Assembly (NCBI GenBank): GCA_002314525.1
Contig: DCGE01000059.1
Coordinates: forward strand, 1-19,475
DNA from: Prevotellaceae bacterium UBA1786
Lineage (GTDB): Bacteria; Bacteroidota; Bacteroidia; Bacteroidales; Bacteroidaceae
Direction of reading: 5' to 3'
Length of the DNA: 19,475 nucleotides
The position numbers and the translations under genes are program-made. The stretch's first letter is position 1, and every line of letters begins with the position of its first letter. The notes under the pieces were generated by a model. The model made no database searches. It was not told the origin of the DNA and saw nothing but the letters and a program-made list of their open reading frames with translations. This document shows, one piece after another, positions 7,107 through 16,455 of this stretch.

Positions 7107-9037
7107 AATACAACAATTTGGAATACGAAAAATTGACATTGTTGCAGAAGATAAACAGTCCAAAGGATCTTCGGACCTTGAAGGTTGATGAACTGCCACG
7201 TCTCTGCGAAGAACTCAGGGCCGACATCCTAAAGGAACTGTCGGTTAATCCAGGCCACTTGGCATCAAGTCTCGGAGCTGTTGAACTGACTGTGGCTTTG
7301 CACTACGTATATGATACTCCTGAAGACAGGATTGTATGGGATGTAGGCCATCAGGCATACGGCCATAAGATCCTTACTGGGCGTAGGGACAGCTTTTGCA
7401 CTAATAGAAAACTTGGCGGAATAAAACCTTTTCCTTTTCCGTCAGAGAGTGAATATGACAGTTTCTGTTGTGGACATGCCAGCAACTCAATATCTGCGGC
7501 CCTCGGTATGGCTGTTGCCTCAAAACTGCAAGGTGGAAAAAGAAAAGTTGTTGCAGTTATCGGTGATGGTGCAATGAGTGGCGGACTTGCATTTGAAGGG
7601 CTGAATAATGTATCAACGACTCCTAACGGCATGCTTATCATTTTGAATGATAATAATATGTCGATTGATAAGAGTGTTGGTGGCATGCGCCAGTATCTCC
7701 TGAATCTGACAACCAACAGCACATACAACAAAATCAGATACAAGATTTCCCTTCAGTTGCTCAAATGGGGAATTCTCAATGACTCCAGAAGAAAGGGTCT
7801 GATTCGTTTCAACAACAGTCTGAAGTCGTTCTTGACCAGACAGAGAAATATTTTCGAAGGACTTGATATCAGATACTTCGGACCTGCTGATGGGCATAAT
7901 GTTATTGAATTGGTAAGGATACTTCGGGCCATTAAGGATATGAAAGGACCAAAGTTGCTTCATATCCATACAGTCAAGGGCAAGGGATATGCTCCAGCTG
8001 AGCAAAATGCTACTGTCTGGCATGCTCCCGGAAGATACGACATAGAAACAGGGAAAAGGGATGAAAGCAGCAAAAACAATAATGAGGGTCCGAAGAAATT
8101 CCAGGAGGTGTTCGGATATACACTTTTGGAACTGGCTCAACGAAACCCGAAGATTGTTGGAATAACTCCAGCCATGCCAACCGGATGTTCTATGAATATC
8201 ATGATGAAGGCTATGCCCGACAGAACTTTTGATGTCGGTATTGCAGAAGGGCATGCGGTGACGTTCTCAGGTGGATTGGCAAAGGATGGTATGTTGCCGT
8301 TCTGTAATATTTATTCGTCTTTCATGCAGAGAGCCTATGATAACATCATACATGACGTGGCTATCATGAATCTCAATATGGTTCTCTGTCTCGACCGAGC
8401 AGGACTTGTCGGCGAAGACGGTCCAACTCATCATGGTGCCTTTGACTTAGCTTATCTCAGACCAATTCCGAACCTTACCATTTCGTCTCCTTATGACGAG
8501 AATGAGCTTCGAAATCTCATGTTCACATCCCAATTGCCTGATAAAGGTCCGTTTGTGATTCGTTATCCACGAGGCTGTGGATCGGCCAAAGACTGGCGAA
8601 ACGAATTTGAGGAAATCGAAGTCGGAAAAGGCAGAAAACTGAAGGATGGCTGTGACATTGCGGTTCTGTCGCTCGGACCGATTGGCGTTGAGGCCTCAAA
8701 AGGTATTCTCATTGCTGAGATGAAATCACATAACGATGGAGGCGACATAAAAGTAGCTCATTATGATATGCGTTTCCTTAAGCCGTTGGATAAAGAGATT
8801 CTCGATGAGGTGGGCAGTAGGTTCAAGACTGTCATAACGATAGAGGACGGAGTTAAAGACGGCGGATTTGGCAGTGCTGTCACTGAATATCTGTCAGACA
8901 AGTTCGGTACTTCTTCACCTCTGGTCAGACGAATAGGTCTTCCGGATGAGTTTGTTGAACACGGAACTGTGGCTGAATTGCGAAAGATTACTCACATTGA
9001 TGCAGAAAGCATTGCCGACACGATTCTGAATTCATAA
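7103..9037 (+). CDS. dxs: 1-deoxy-D-xylulose-5-phosphate synthase
   Basis: DXS condenses pyruvate and glyceraldehyde 3-phosphate to DXP, the first step of the MEP isoprenoid pathway, using thiamine diphosphate. The 644-residue protein shows [20 protein letters not shown] near residue 49, [18 protein letters not shown] at 78-95, the thiamine-diphosphate motif GDGAMSGG at 154-161 with the NDNNMSID asparagines at 182-189, a catalytic [17 protein letters not shown] segment and [20 protein letters not shown]. No ATG exists in the N-terminal part. The TTG at 7103 overlaps the GH92 stop (TTGA) and suits translational coupling; other TTG codons lie at 7118, 7133, 7139 and 7142. The family's conserved start region LLQKINSP begins at residue 13 here. 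Middle and C-terminal domains are complete. It is followed by trkA after 9 bases. Confidence 0.95.
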   Translation: MKYNNLEYEKLTLLQKINSPKDLRTLKVDELPRLCEELRADILKELSVNPGHLASSLGAVELTVALHYVYDTPEDRIVWDVGHQAYGHKILTGRRDSFCTNRKLGGIKPFPFPSESEYDSFCCGHASNSISAALGMAVASKLQGGKRKVVAVIGDGAMSGGLAFEGLNNVSTTPNGMLIILNDNNMSIDKSVGGMRQYLLNLTTNSTYNKIRYKISLQLLKWGILNDSRRKGLIRFNNSLKSFLTRQRNIFEGLDIRYFGPADGHNVIELVRILRAIKDMKGPKLLHIHTVKGKGYAPAEQNATVWHAPGRYDIETGKRDESSKNNNEGPKKFQEVFGYTLLELAQRNPKIVGITPAMPTGCSMNIMMKAMPDRTFDVGIAEGHAVTFSGGLAKDGMLPFCNIYSSFMQRAYDNIIHDVAIMNLNMVLCLDRAGLVGEDGPTHHGAFDLAYLRPIPNLTISSPYDENELRNLMFTSQLPDKGPFVIRYPRGCGSAKDWRNEFEEIEVGKGRKLKDGCDIAVLSLGPIGVEASKGILIAEMKSHNDGGDIKVAHYDMRFLKPLDKEILDEVGSRFKTVITIEDGVKDGGFGSAVTEYLSDKFGTSSPLVRRIGLPDEFVEHGTVAELRKITHIDAESIADTILNS

Positions 9038-9046
9038 GTAAAGAAT

Positions 9047-10417
9047 ATGAAGATAATAATTGCTGGTGCAGGTGAGGTAGGGACACATTTGGCTAACCTA
9101 CTCTCAAAAGAAGATTTTGATATCGTCTTGGTTGACGAGGATATCGAGAAACTGTCAAAACTCAGTCAGGACATGGATATCATGACTCTTGGTGAATCTC
9201 CTTTGTCGATCAAGAGTATGAAACAGGCAGGTGCCGAGAGTGCAGACCTGCTTATAGCCGTCACTCCCAATGAAACTGATAATATCACATGTGCTCTGAT
9301 CGCAAAGCAGTTGGGCACGAAAACCACAGTCGCCAGAGTTGACAATTATGAATACGTTGATGACAAGACAAAGTTACTATTCCGTAATGCCGGTGTTGAT
9401 CATCTTGTGTATCCAGAGAAACTTGCTGCAAAGGAGGTCGCTGCATCTGTACAATACAGTTGGGTAAGACAATGGTGGGACTTCGATGGCGACCTGGTTC
9501 TTCTCAGTGTCAAGATGCATGACTCTCATCCGATGAAGGATGAAATCAAGAACGAGGACAACCAATTCATCGGAAAGACCCTGAGGGAGATAGGACAGCG
9601 TGGGCATCAGTTCCATGTCGTTGCCATCCAGCGTCAGGGTGATACAATAATCCCTTATGGCGATGAAAAAATCTGTACGAGGGATTTAGTGTTCTTTATG
9701 GCAAAACGTGGTGAGATTGATACAATCCGTCACATGGCAGGAAAAGACAACTATCCTACTATTAAGAAGGTGATGATTATCGGAGGTGGCAAACTGACTG
9801 TCAGGACAGACTGGGCGTTGCCAGACAATCTTTCGGTAAAGATCATTGAACCTGATATGGCTCGGTGCGAGAAATTGGGAGAAATGACAAAGGATAGGAC
9901 TCTGATCATAAATGGCGATGGCTATGATGTAGAACTCCTGAACGATGAAGGCTATAGTAATCTGGATGCTTTCATTGCGCTTACTCCGAGTGATGAAGAA
10001 AACATACTTGCCTGTGTAGCGGCAAGAAAGAGAGGCGTAAGGAAGACCATTGCCCAGGTTGAGAACCTTGTTTATCACGATATGGCCGAACAACTGGATG
10101 TAGGTACCATTATTAATAAAAAAGTAGTGGCTGCCAGCTTTATATACCAGATGTTATTGAAGGCTGATGTCAAGTCCGTCAAGACATTGACTATCGCTGA
10201 TGCCGATGTAGCGGAATTTGTCATCAAGGAAGGGTCTTCTGTCACTAAGAAACCTGTTAAGGATATCGGTCTTCCGAAAGAGATAAATATCGGTGGACTT
10301 GTTAGGAAAGGTGAAGGCATGCTCGTTTCGGGATCTACTCAGTTGCAGGCAGGAGACAAGTTGGTCGTATTCTGTTCAAGCAATACATTGAACAAACTTG
10401 ATAGATTATTCAAATGA
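9047..10417 (+). CDS. trkA: Trk potassium uptake system regulatory subunit TrkA
   Basis: This 456-residue cytoplasmic protein is the nucleotide-binding gating partner of the TrkH potassium channel. It contains two RCK units, each an RCK_N Rossmann domain and a TrkA_C domain. The first Rossmann domain opens with IIIAGAGEVGTHLA (GxGxxG at residues 7-12) and the acidic VLVDEDIEKL ending the second strand. The second begins VMIIGGGKLTVRTDWAL near residue 242; its third motif glycine is replaced by threonine (Thr251), so nucleotide binding there may be altered. TrkA_C segments are at about 145-220 and 375-456. It overlaps trkH by four bases (ATGA), the usual arrangement for subunits of one complex. 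Confidence 0.95.
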   Translation: MKIIIAGAGEVGTHLANLLSKEDFDIVLVDEDIEKLSKLSQDMDIMTLGESPLSIKSMKQAGAESADLLIAVTPNETDNITCALIAKQLGTKTTVARVDNYEYVDDKTKLLFRNAGVDHLVYPEKLAAKEVAASVQYSWVRQWWDFDGDLVLLSVKMHDSHPMKDEIKNEDNQFIGKTLREIGQRGHQFHVVAIQRQGDTIIPYGDEKICTRDLVFFMAKRGEIDTIRHMAGKDNYPTIKKVMIIGGGKLTVRTDWALPDNLSVKIIEPDMARCEKLGEMTKDRTLIINGDGYDVELLNDEGYSNLDAFIALTPSDEENILACVAARKRGVRKTIAQVENLVYHDMAEQLDVGTIINKKVVAASFIYQMLLKADVKSVKTLTIADADVAEFVIKEGSSVTKKPVKDIGLPKEINIGGLVRKGEGMLVSGSTQLQAGDKLVVFCSSNTLNKLDRLFK

Positions 10418-11871
10418 CCAACTGGAAACAAATATTCAAGCTGTTAGGCATGCTGCTTTTCATTGAGACAGGCCAGTTAATGGCAAGTCTCGGTGTCGCT
10501 ATTGGGTATGATGAGGATATTATGCCGTTCCTTTGGACAATCTTGATTTCGTTGGTCTTAGGAATAGGTTTCCGTTTACTCGGACGCAATTCCGAAAAGA
10601 ACATGGGACGTCGTGATGGTTATCTTGTTGTCTCTTTGGTCTGGATTGTCTTCTCATTGGTAGGCATGCTGCCTTATATATTCTCCGGAAGCATACCGGA
10701 TGTAGCAGGAGCGTTCTTCGAGACTATGTCCGGTTTTACATCTACCGGAGCTACCGTAATTGATCATATCGATCCATTGCCACACGGAATATTGTTCTGG
10801 AGAAGTATGACCCAGTGGATAGGAGGTATTGGAATTATCTTCTTCACATTAGCCATCCTTCCGGCTTTCGGAGTGGGTGAAGTAAAGTTGTTCGCAGCTG
10901 AGGCTACCGGACCATTCCATGATAAAGTGCATCCCCGGATAAGTGTTGCTGTTAAATGGATAGGAAGTGTATACCTGGGACTTACATTCGCTTGCATACT
11001 GTGCTTGATCCTTTGTGGCATGGATGCTTTCTATGCCGTGAACATCTCCATGGCAACTACGGCTACAGGCGGTTTTGCACCACATTCTGCAATGTTCCAC
11101 GAACAGTATAACTCACCTGCCATCGAATATGTTGTCACATTCTTCATGTTCGTTTCCGGTATGAATTACACACTACTCTTCTATGCCTTTTTGAAAGGTA
11201 GGTTCAGGAAGTTCTTCAGCGATAATGAATTGCGGACATATATTTACATCGTTTTAGGTTGTACAGCTGTATGTACGATAGGTTTGATGATTTCAAACGG
11301 CTGTTCCGATATTGAATTGTCATTCCGTGAATCGGTGTTCACTGTAGTATCCATCCAGACTACCACAGGTTTTGCAAATTGCGATTATTGCTCATGGCCT
11401 CATACACTGATGCCTTTTGTACTGATAGTCATGTTTGCAGGTGCTTGTTCGGGTTCAACGAGCGGTGGAGTGAAATGTATCCGTCTAACAATACTGTGGT
11501 CAGTGATGAGAAGCGAATTCAAGCGAATCATTCATCCAAGAGCTATTCTTCCTGTCAAACTCAACGGAAATGTGGTTGGATCTCCTATTCAGAAGAGTCT
11601 TCTTGCGTTCGTGGCGATATTCACATGTTCATGGCTGGCTGGTTCTTTCCTGCTGACACTCTGTGGTTTGGATCATGTTAACGCAGGCAGTATTGCTTTG
11701 TCTTCTATAAGCAATGTCGGTCCGGCCATGGAAGATTTCGGACCGCTCAACACATATGCATCGCTCTGTCCTGCAGGAAAGGTCCTGTGTTCTTTCCTTA
11801 TGTTGATAGGACGTTTGGAAATATTCCCAATCTTCGTGATCTTCACGAGGAATTTCTGGAAAATCAATTAA
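10414..11871 (+). CDS. trkH: Trk-type potassium uptake membrane protein TrkH
   Basis: This 485-residue polytopic inner-membrane protein is the potassium-translocating subunit of the Trk system. The four pore-loop selectivity segments are visible: TSTGA (109-113), TATGGF (216-221), TTTGF (316-320) and SNVGPA (433-438), each with the conserved glycine of the filter. The GACSGSTSGGVKCIR segment near 343-357, forming the intramembrane loop gate of the family, is also present. Many hydrophobic segments match the usual repeated M1-pore-M2 layout. Its start overlaps the end of trkA, so the two are translated together. Gene order and length are normal. Confidence 0.95.
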   Translation: MTNWKQIFKLLGMLLFIETGQLMASLGVAIGYDEDIMPFLWTILISLVLGIGFRLLGRNSEKNMGRRDGYLVVSLVWIVFSLVGMLPYIFSGSIPDVAGAFFETMSGFTSTGATVIDHIDPLPHGILFWRSMTQWIGGIGIIFFTLAILPAFGVGEVKLFAAEATGPFHDKVHPRISVAVKWIGSVYLGLTFACILCLILCGMDAFYAVNISMATTATGGFAPHSAMFHEQYNSPAIEYVVTFFMFVSGMNYTLLFYAFLKGRFRKFFSDNELRTYIYIVLGCTAVCTIGLMISNGCSDIELSFRESVFTVVSIQTTTGFANCDYCSWPHTLMPFVLIVMFAGACSGSTSGGVKCIRLTILWSVMRSEFKRIIHPRAILPVKLNGNVVGSPIQKSLLAFVAIFTCSWLAGSFLLTLCGLDHVNAGSIALSSISNVGPAMEDFGPLNTYASLCPAGKVLCSFLMLIGRLEIFPIFVIFTRNFWKIN

Positions 11872-11883
11872 GTTTCTATATAT

Positions 11884-12357
11884 ATGAAATTCGAAAGTTC
11901 AATAAAAGAGATATCACATTCTCAGGATAAGGTCTATGGTAAATTGTCCGACCTTAATAATCTTCAGGTATTGAAGGATAAACTGCAAGACCCTGCATTT
12001 CGCCAGCGGATAGAGGCACAGATTCCAGCTGATAAAATGGCATCTGTACAGAAATACCTTGATTCGTTGCGTATTGATGCTGACTCTGTATCCATTTCTG
12101 TGGATCCTGTAGGTGAGATAGGTTTTCAGGTTGTTGAAAGAGAACCGATGAAGTGCATCAAGCTTGCATCCACGAAATCGCCTATTGGTTTGAAAATGTG
12201 GATTCAGATGCTTCCTGTCACTGAGTCAAGTAGCAAGATACGTCTTACTGTTGATGCCGATGTCAATCCGTTCATGGGTGCAATGATATCAAAACCGTTG
12301 AAGGAAGGTGTTGAGAAAATTGCAGAGGTACTGACAAAGATTCCTTATGATCTATAG
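11884..12357 (+). CDS. SRPBCC (START/polyketide-cyclase-like) family protein
   Basis: This is a 157-residue soluble protein without signal peptide or membrane segments. The opening MKFESSIKEISHSQDKVYGK, a helical LSDLNNLQVL segment and the later strands FQVVEREPMKCIKLAST and SKIRLTVDADVN, then a long C-terminal helix (PLKEGVEKIAEVLTKI), fit the helix-grip fold of small SRPBCC proteins found in many Bacteroidetes. These bind hydrophobic ligands or act in stress responses; no ligand can be named. It lies 12 bases after trkH and overlaps the next gene by 11 bases, implying co-translation. Fold assignment is probable, function unknown. Confidence 0.65.
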   Translation: MKFESSIKEISHSQDKVYGKLSDLNNLQVLKDKLQDPAFRQRIEAQIPADKMASVQKYLDSLRIDADSVSISVDPVGEIGFQVVEREPMKCIKLASTKSPIGLKMWIQMLPVTESSSKIRLTVDADVNPFMGAMISKPLKEGVEKIAEVLTKIPYDL

Positions 12358-13318
12358 GTATTCGGGACATAGTGGAATACAATTACCGATTCTGTCATTA
12401 GGTCTGTGGCACAACTTCGGAGATGTTGATTGCTTTGATGAATCAGCACGTATGATTCTCAAGGCATTCGACTTGGGAATCTGCCATTTCGACATAGCAA
12501 ACAACTATGGTCCCCCTCCCGGCAGTGCAGAGAAGAACTTCGGCAGGATCTTCAGGACCGACCTGTGTAGCCACCGTGATGAAATCTTCATTTCCTCAAA
12601 AGCCGGTCATAGGATGTGGGACGGTGTATATGGTGATGGTTGTTCACGCAAGAACCTCATTGCATCATGCGACCAAAGTCTTCAAAGGACGGGTTTAGAC
12701 TATTTTGACGTGTTCTACTGCCACAGATACGATGGCGTTACTCCTATTGAGGAGAGTATGCAGGCGCTCATCGACATAGTTCGTCAAGGCAAGGCATTAT
12801 ATGTAGGAATTTCAAAATTCCCACCTGAGCAGCAAGTTCAAGCATACAAGATCTTGGATGAGGCTCACGTTCCATGTCTTTTGAGCCAGTACCGTTGCAG
12901 CATGTTCGACAGGAAGGCAAAGAACGACAACTTCCAACTGGCAAAGGATAATGGTTCCGGCGTTATTTGTTTCTCCCCGTTGGCTCAGGGACTGTTAGCT
13001 GGAAAATACAACAACGGCATTCCTTCCGACAGCCGTGCTGCCAAGGAAACGGGGTTCCTAAGGATTTCCCAGGTTACGGATGAGCGTGTTGAGGCTGCAA
13101 GACGATTGGCCGACATTGCAAAGACAAGAGGGCAGTCACTTGCCCAGATGTCTCTCGCCTGGATACTGAATGACGAGAGAGTCACGTCTGTCATCTTGGG
13201 CATATCATCAGTGAACCAGTTGGAGAACAATGTCCGCACGTTGGAGAATTTATCTTTCAGTGCCGAGGAATTACAGAAAATAAATAGTATTATTGCCGAT
13301 GAAACACTTAGTTTTTAG
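12347..13318 (+). CDS. Aldo/keto reductase, YghZ (L-glyceraldehyde 3-phosphate reductase)-like
   Basis: This 323-residue cytoplasmic TIM-barrel NADPH-dependent oxidoreductase belongs to the AKR14-like group typified by E. coli YghZ. It shows the start YRYSGHSGIQLPILSLGLWH, the segment FDIANNYGPPPGSAE, and the AKR catalytic tetrad Asp49, Tyr54, Lys85 and His126. The LSQYRCSMFDR and CFSPLAQGLLAGKY segments are characteristic of YghZ-like proteins. The best-known activity is reduction of L-glyceraldehyde 3-phosphate and toxic aldehydes such as methylglyoxal; the true substrate is not shown. Its start lies inside the end of the SRPBCC gene and its end overlaps the following lipoprotein gene by 20 bases. 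Confidence 0.9.
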   Translation: MIYRYSGHSGIQLPILSLGLWHNFGDVDCFDESARMILKAFDLGICHFDIANNYGPPPGSAEKNFGRIFRTDLCSHRDEIFISSKAGHRMWDGVYGDGCSRKNLIASCDQSLQRTGLDYFDVFYCHRYDGVTPIEESMQALIDIVRQGKALYVGISKFPPEQQVQAYKILDEAHVPCLLSQYRCSMFDRKAKNDNFQLAKDNGSGVICFSPLAQGLLAGKYNNGIPSDSRAAKETGFLRISQVTDERVEAARRLADIAKTRGQSLAQMSLAWILNDERVTSVILGISSVNQLENNVRTLENLSFSAEELQKINSIIADETLSF

Positions 13319-13826
13319 CTTATTAGCGATAATGGCTGTTCTGTCATCATGCGACACGGAAAATGCCAGCAATATCTACTCTACCAAATACCGTGTGGCA
13401 TTCTATTATGAAGTCAACAGATCTCCTGAATTGTTCAATACCATGGGCAATCCTGGTATGTTTGCTTCAATCCGGCAGGTCAACGGAAAGATCCGTATCA
13501 CGGATATTTCGGGCAAATATACAGACTATGCCCCTGATAAAGTACAGACCGATTTCCGATATGGTCTTGGTGGCTTGATTGTCGGAAGTACATACATGCA
13601 GGAATATGTTGCATACGATTTGAGTTGTCCGAATTGCGACCGCCAGAAATACCGTCTGTCATTCGACAGTTCGGGTAAGGCTTCATGTTCTCATTGCGGA
13701 ATCATATACGACCTCAACAATAACGGCTGGATACTTTCCACAAGAGATTCCGTTACTACGGATTTAAGAGCTTTATACCGATATCGTATAGTGTATAATG
13801 GTGTAGCAGTAAATGTCTATAATTAA
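13299..13826 (+). CDS. Lipoprotein with CxxC...CxxC zinc-ribbon-like or Rieske-like module
   Basis: From the ATG at 13299 this encodes 175 residues; a TTG two codons earlier is less likely. A type II signal peptide MKHLVFSLLAIMAVLSSC ends at the lipobox cysteine, residue 18, so the protein is predicted to be membrane anchored. The middle has no recognised domain. Near the C-terminus, LSCPNCDRQKYRLSF and ASCSHCGIIYDLNNNG give two CxxC pairs (Cys110/113 and Cys130/133), the layout of a zinc ribbon or a degenerate Rieske-type metal site without the histidines. Similar small Bacteroidales lipoproteins exist but have no established function. It overlaps the aldo/keto reductase gene by 20 bases and sits 2 bases before the flippase gene, so it may mark the boundary of the envelope-glycan genes. 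Confidence 0.75.
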   Translation: MKHLVFSLLAIMAVLSSCDTENASNIYSTKYRVAFYYEVNRSPELFNTMGNPGMFASIRQVNGKIRITDISGKYTDYAPDKVQTDFRYGLGGLIVGSTYMQEYVAYDLSCPNCDRQKYRLSFDSSGKASCSHCGIIYDLNNNGWILSTRDSVTTDLRALYRYRIVYNGVAVNVYN

Positions 13827-13828
13827 CG

Positions 13829-15316
13829 ATGGAGAACCTGAAAGATAAGATGGCCAAAGGACTCCTCTGGGGAGCCTTGAACAATGGTGGAATGCAACTG
13901 CTGAACATCTTGTTCGGCATTGTCATTGCCCGACGGCTCGATCCCGGTGATTTCGGTCTGATGGCTATGCTTACCGTCTTCTCCTCCATTGCTGCCAACT
14001 TACAGGAGAGTGGCTTCATTACTGCTCTCATCAATAAGAAAGATGCAAGTCCTCAGGATTTCAACAGTGTTTTCTGGTTCAATATCATTGTCAGTGCCGT
14101 TCTCTACATCGTTCTTTGGTTCTGTGCTCCGCTCATTGCCTCATACAACCATCAGCCAGTTCTCACTTCGTTGGCCAGATATGCTTTCATAGGCTTTTTC
14201 TTCGCAAGTTTCTCGATTGTACCGAGAGCCCAGCTGATGAAGGCTCTTCGTGTCAAGGAACAGACAATAACCTCTTTGCTTTCGCTCCTCTTGTCCGGTA
14301 CAATCGGAATTGTGATGGCAGTCAACGGCATGGCTTATTGGGGATTGGCAACACAGAGCATCGTCTTCGTTACAATGGTTTCTGTTCTCAGTTGGTATTT
14401 CACAGGCTGGAAACCTTCGTTTTCGTTCAGCATGAATCCGATCAAGGAAATGTTCAGTTTCAGCACAAAGATGCTTGTGACGAATATTGTCAACAACCTC
14501 AACAAATTCGCCTTCGAGACTCTTCTGGGTCACAACTACCCAAAACACGATGTCGGACAGTATTCCCAGGCCAACAAATGGAATCAGATGGGTAGTTCCT
14601 TCATCACAGGCATGGTTCAGGGAGTGGCACAGCCTATGTTTGTGGCCATCCGGGACGAAGGACAGGAATCCGGCAGCGATCAGGAACTCAAGGACAGATA
14701 CCAAAGAGCTTTCCGTAAGATGCTCAGGTTCATCTGCTTCATCTCTTTTCCGGCAATGTTCGGACTTGTCCTTGTCGCACCTGAACTGATAGTTCTGACC
14801 GTCACTGACAAATATCTTGAAAGTGCCAAGCTGATGCAGATAATCTGCATTGGCGGAGCTTTCCTGCCGATATCAGCACTTTATTACTATTTCATCATAA
14901 GCCGTGGCAGATCCGATGTGTATATGTGGAACATGATAGCGCAGATATGTCTGATACTTGCTGATCTGTTCGCTGTCCAGCATTTTGACTTGACTCTCTT
15001 CGGACTGTCAGGAATACGGCTTATGGTAACAATCTATGTCTGTATCATCATATTCTGGAACTTCGTTTGGCATTGGTTCGTCTGGAAGGAGATACAGCTC
15101 CGTCTCTTTGAAGCCCTCTCGGATGTCGTTCCGTTCATGTTGATTGCATCGTGCACAATGATAATAACATATTTCTGTACGGAAAGCATAACCGATATGA
15201 CAATCTTGCTGATAACGAGAATCGTCATTGCCGGAACAATTTATCTTTCCACCCTTTGGCTTCTCAAGGCTCAGGTCATGAGGGAATGTATCGGATATTT
15301 AAAGAAAAAGAAATAG
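13829..15316 (+). CDS. Wzx/WzxC-type polysaccharide flippase (MOP superfamily)
   Basis: This 495-residue membrane protein is a lipopolysaccharide/exopolysaccharide transporter of the polysaccharide_synt family, which moves undecaprenyl-linked glycan units across the inner membrane. The N-terminus MAKGLLWGALNNGGMQLLN, then IVIARRLDPGDFGLMAMLTV and LQESGFITALINKKD are standard WzxC-like sequence; FSFSTKMLVTNIVNNLNKF and the segment HDVGQYSQANKWNQ in the middle also fit. Numerous hydrophobic helices, about twelve to fourteen by eye, run the whole length. It opens the surface-glycan part of the operon and its stop is directly followed by the acyltransferase start. No glycosyltransferase or Wzy polymerase is in the window, so they are expected downstream or elsewhere. 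Confidence 0.92.
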   Translation: MENLKDKMAKGLLWGALNNGGMQLLNILFGIVIARRLDPGDFGLMAMLTVFSSIAANLQESGFITALINKKDASPQDFNSVFWFNIIVSAVLYIVLWFCAPLIASYNHQPVLTSLARYAFIGFFFASFSIVPRAQLMKALRVKEQTITSLLSLLLSGTIGIVMAVNGMAYWGLATQSIVFVTMVSVLSWYFTGWKPSFSFSMNPIKEMFSFSTKMLVTNIVNNLNKFAFETLLGHNYPKHDVGQYSQANKWNQMGSSFITGMVQGVAQPMFVAIRDEGQESGSDQELKDRYQRAFRKMLRFICFISFPAMFGLVLVAPELIVLTVTDKYLESAKLMQIICIGGAFLPISALYYYFIISRGRSDVYMWNMIAQICLILADLFAVQHFDLTLFGLSGIRLMVTIYVCIIIFWNFVWHWFVWKEIQLRLFEALSDVVPFMLIASCTMIITYFCTESITDMTILLITRIVIAGTIYLSTLWLLKAQVMRECIGYLKKKK

Positions 15317-16441
15317 ATGGATGAAGTATTGATAACGCCTCCTGCTCCCAAGCAGAGAATGGAATGGATTGACGCTATGCGAGGATTCACCATGATTCTC
15401 GTAGTGGCTTATCATGTCTCCCTCACTGGATTCGGACAGACTCCACGCCTTTCTGCCTCTCTTCCGTTCTGGGTGCTGTTCCGTATGCCTTTGTTCTTCT
15501 TTATCAGCGGATTCCTCGCCTACAGAGCAAATGAGATATGGACTTTTGCCAACTTCCGCCGAATGGTCGGAAAGAAGTTGCGTGTGCAGATAATACCTAC
15601 AGTTGTGTTCTTCTTCGTCGGATTGGTGGTGCTCCATCCTTCCAACATCTGGGGAAATGCAGTAAGCTGGTTCCATTCACCTACAAAAGGAGGCTACTGG
15701 TTCACTCTGGTACTGTTATATATGTTCATAGTGTATTACATCTTCACCTTCATTGAACATAGGTTCCGCCGTCAGTCCTTCATCCCTATCTGCCTGCTAT
15801 GGCTTCTGTCGATAGTCCTCTATGAGACAGCATACCTCCCTAAGGATTTCTGGTATGCATACGGCAACAAGGCTCCGAAGACCGGTTTCTTGTTCGATTC
15901 CAGCATTTTCCAGCTGTTCCTGTTCATGCAGTTTTTCATTTACGGGAATATCGTGCATCGCTACTGGCATAAGTTCGAGAAACTGTATTCAAAGCCTGGT
16001 TTCTATCTTCTTGTCTTATCGGTGGCGTTCCTGTCTACGATCGAGTTCCTGAAACTCCATTGGCTGAAGCACGAATGGGTTAACCTCTCCAGGACCGTGG
16101 CGATGTATTCACTTCTGACACTCGTGTTCCTTTCTTTCCGGTACTATCAGGAACGCTTCTCCAAACAGACACGTATCGGACGCACGCTGCAGTACATCGG
16201 CACTCGCACCCTCGACATCTATCTCCTGCATTACCTCTTCATTCCTGTCATACCTGAAGTAGGGAAGTACTTTGATGCACATAGCCATAATTTCATCATA
16301 GATACCTCATTATCGGTAGTCGTGGCTCTGTTGGTCACAGCATTCTGTATCCTTACATCCAACGTGCTCCGTATCTCTCCTTTCCTCAAGAAGTATCTTT
16401 TCGGACGGGTTGAGAAGAAGCGTGTCAAACTTGAATCATAA
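15317..16441 (+). CDS. Acyltransferase-3 family membrane protein (glycan O-acyltransferase)
   Basis: This 374-residue integral membrane protein belongs to the Acyl_transf_3 (OatA/OafA/NodX) family, which transfers acetyl or similar acyl groups to extracytoplasmic sugars. The family signature is EWIDAMRGFTMILVVAYHV with Asp19, Arg22 and His33, then RMPLFFFISGFLAYR at 56-70 and KGGYWFTLVLLYMF. The conserved late motif YIGTRTLDIYLLHY is also visible. About ten transmembrane helices fill the rest, and there is no C-terminal SGNH domain. It starts on the base after the flippase stop, suggesting translation coupling. A paralogue lies at 19076, on the far side of the fusion gene and licD. Confidence 0.9.
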   Translation: MDEVLITPPAPKQRMEWIDAMRGFTMILVVAYHVSLTGFGQTPRLSASLPFWVLFRMPLFFFISGFLAYRANEIWTFANFRRMVGKKLRVQIIPTVVFFFVGLVVLHPSNIWGNAVSWFHSPTKGGYWFTLVLLYMFIVYYIFTFIEHRFRRQSFIPICLLWLLSIVLYETAYLPKDFWYAYGNKAPKTGFLFDSSIFQLFLFMQFFIYGNIVHRYWHKFEKLYSKPGFYLLVLSVAFLSTIEFLKLHWLKHEWVNLSRTVAMYSLLTLVFLSFRYYQERFSKQTRIGRTLQYIGTRTLDIYLLHYLFIPVIPEVGKYFDAHSHNFIIDTSLSVVVALLVTAFCILTSNVLRISPFLKKYLFGRVEKKRVKLES

Positions 16442-16455
16442 AACAAAAAAACAAT

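Noticed and set aside
13293..13298. TTG start two codons before the lipoprotein ATG
   Set aside because: The ATG at 13299 gives a regular lipoprotein signal with a charged n-region and needs no rare start codon.
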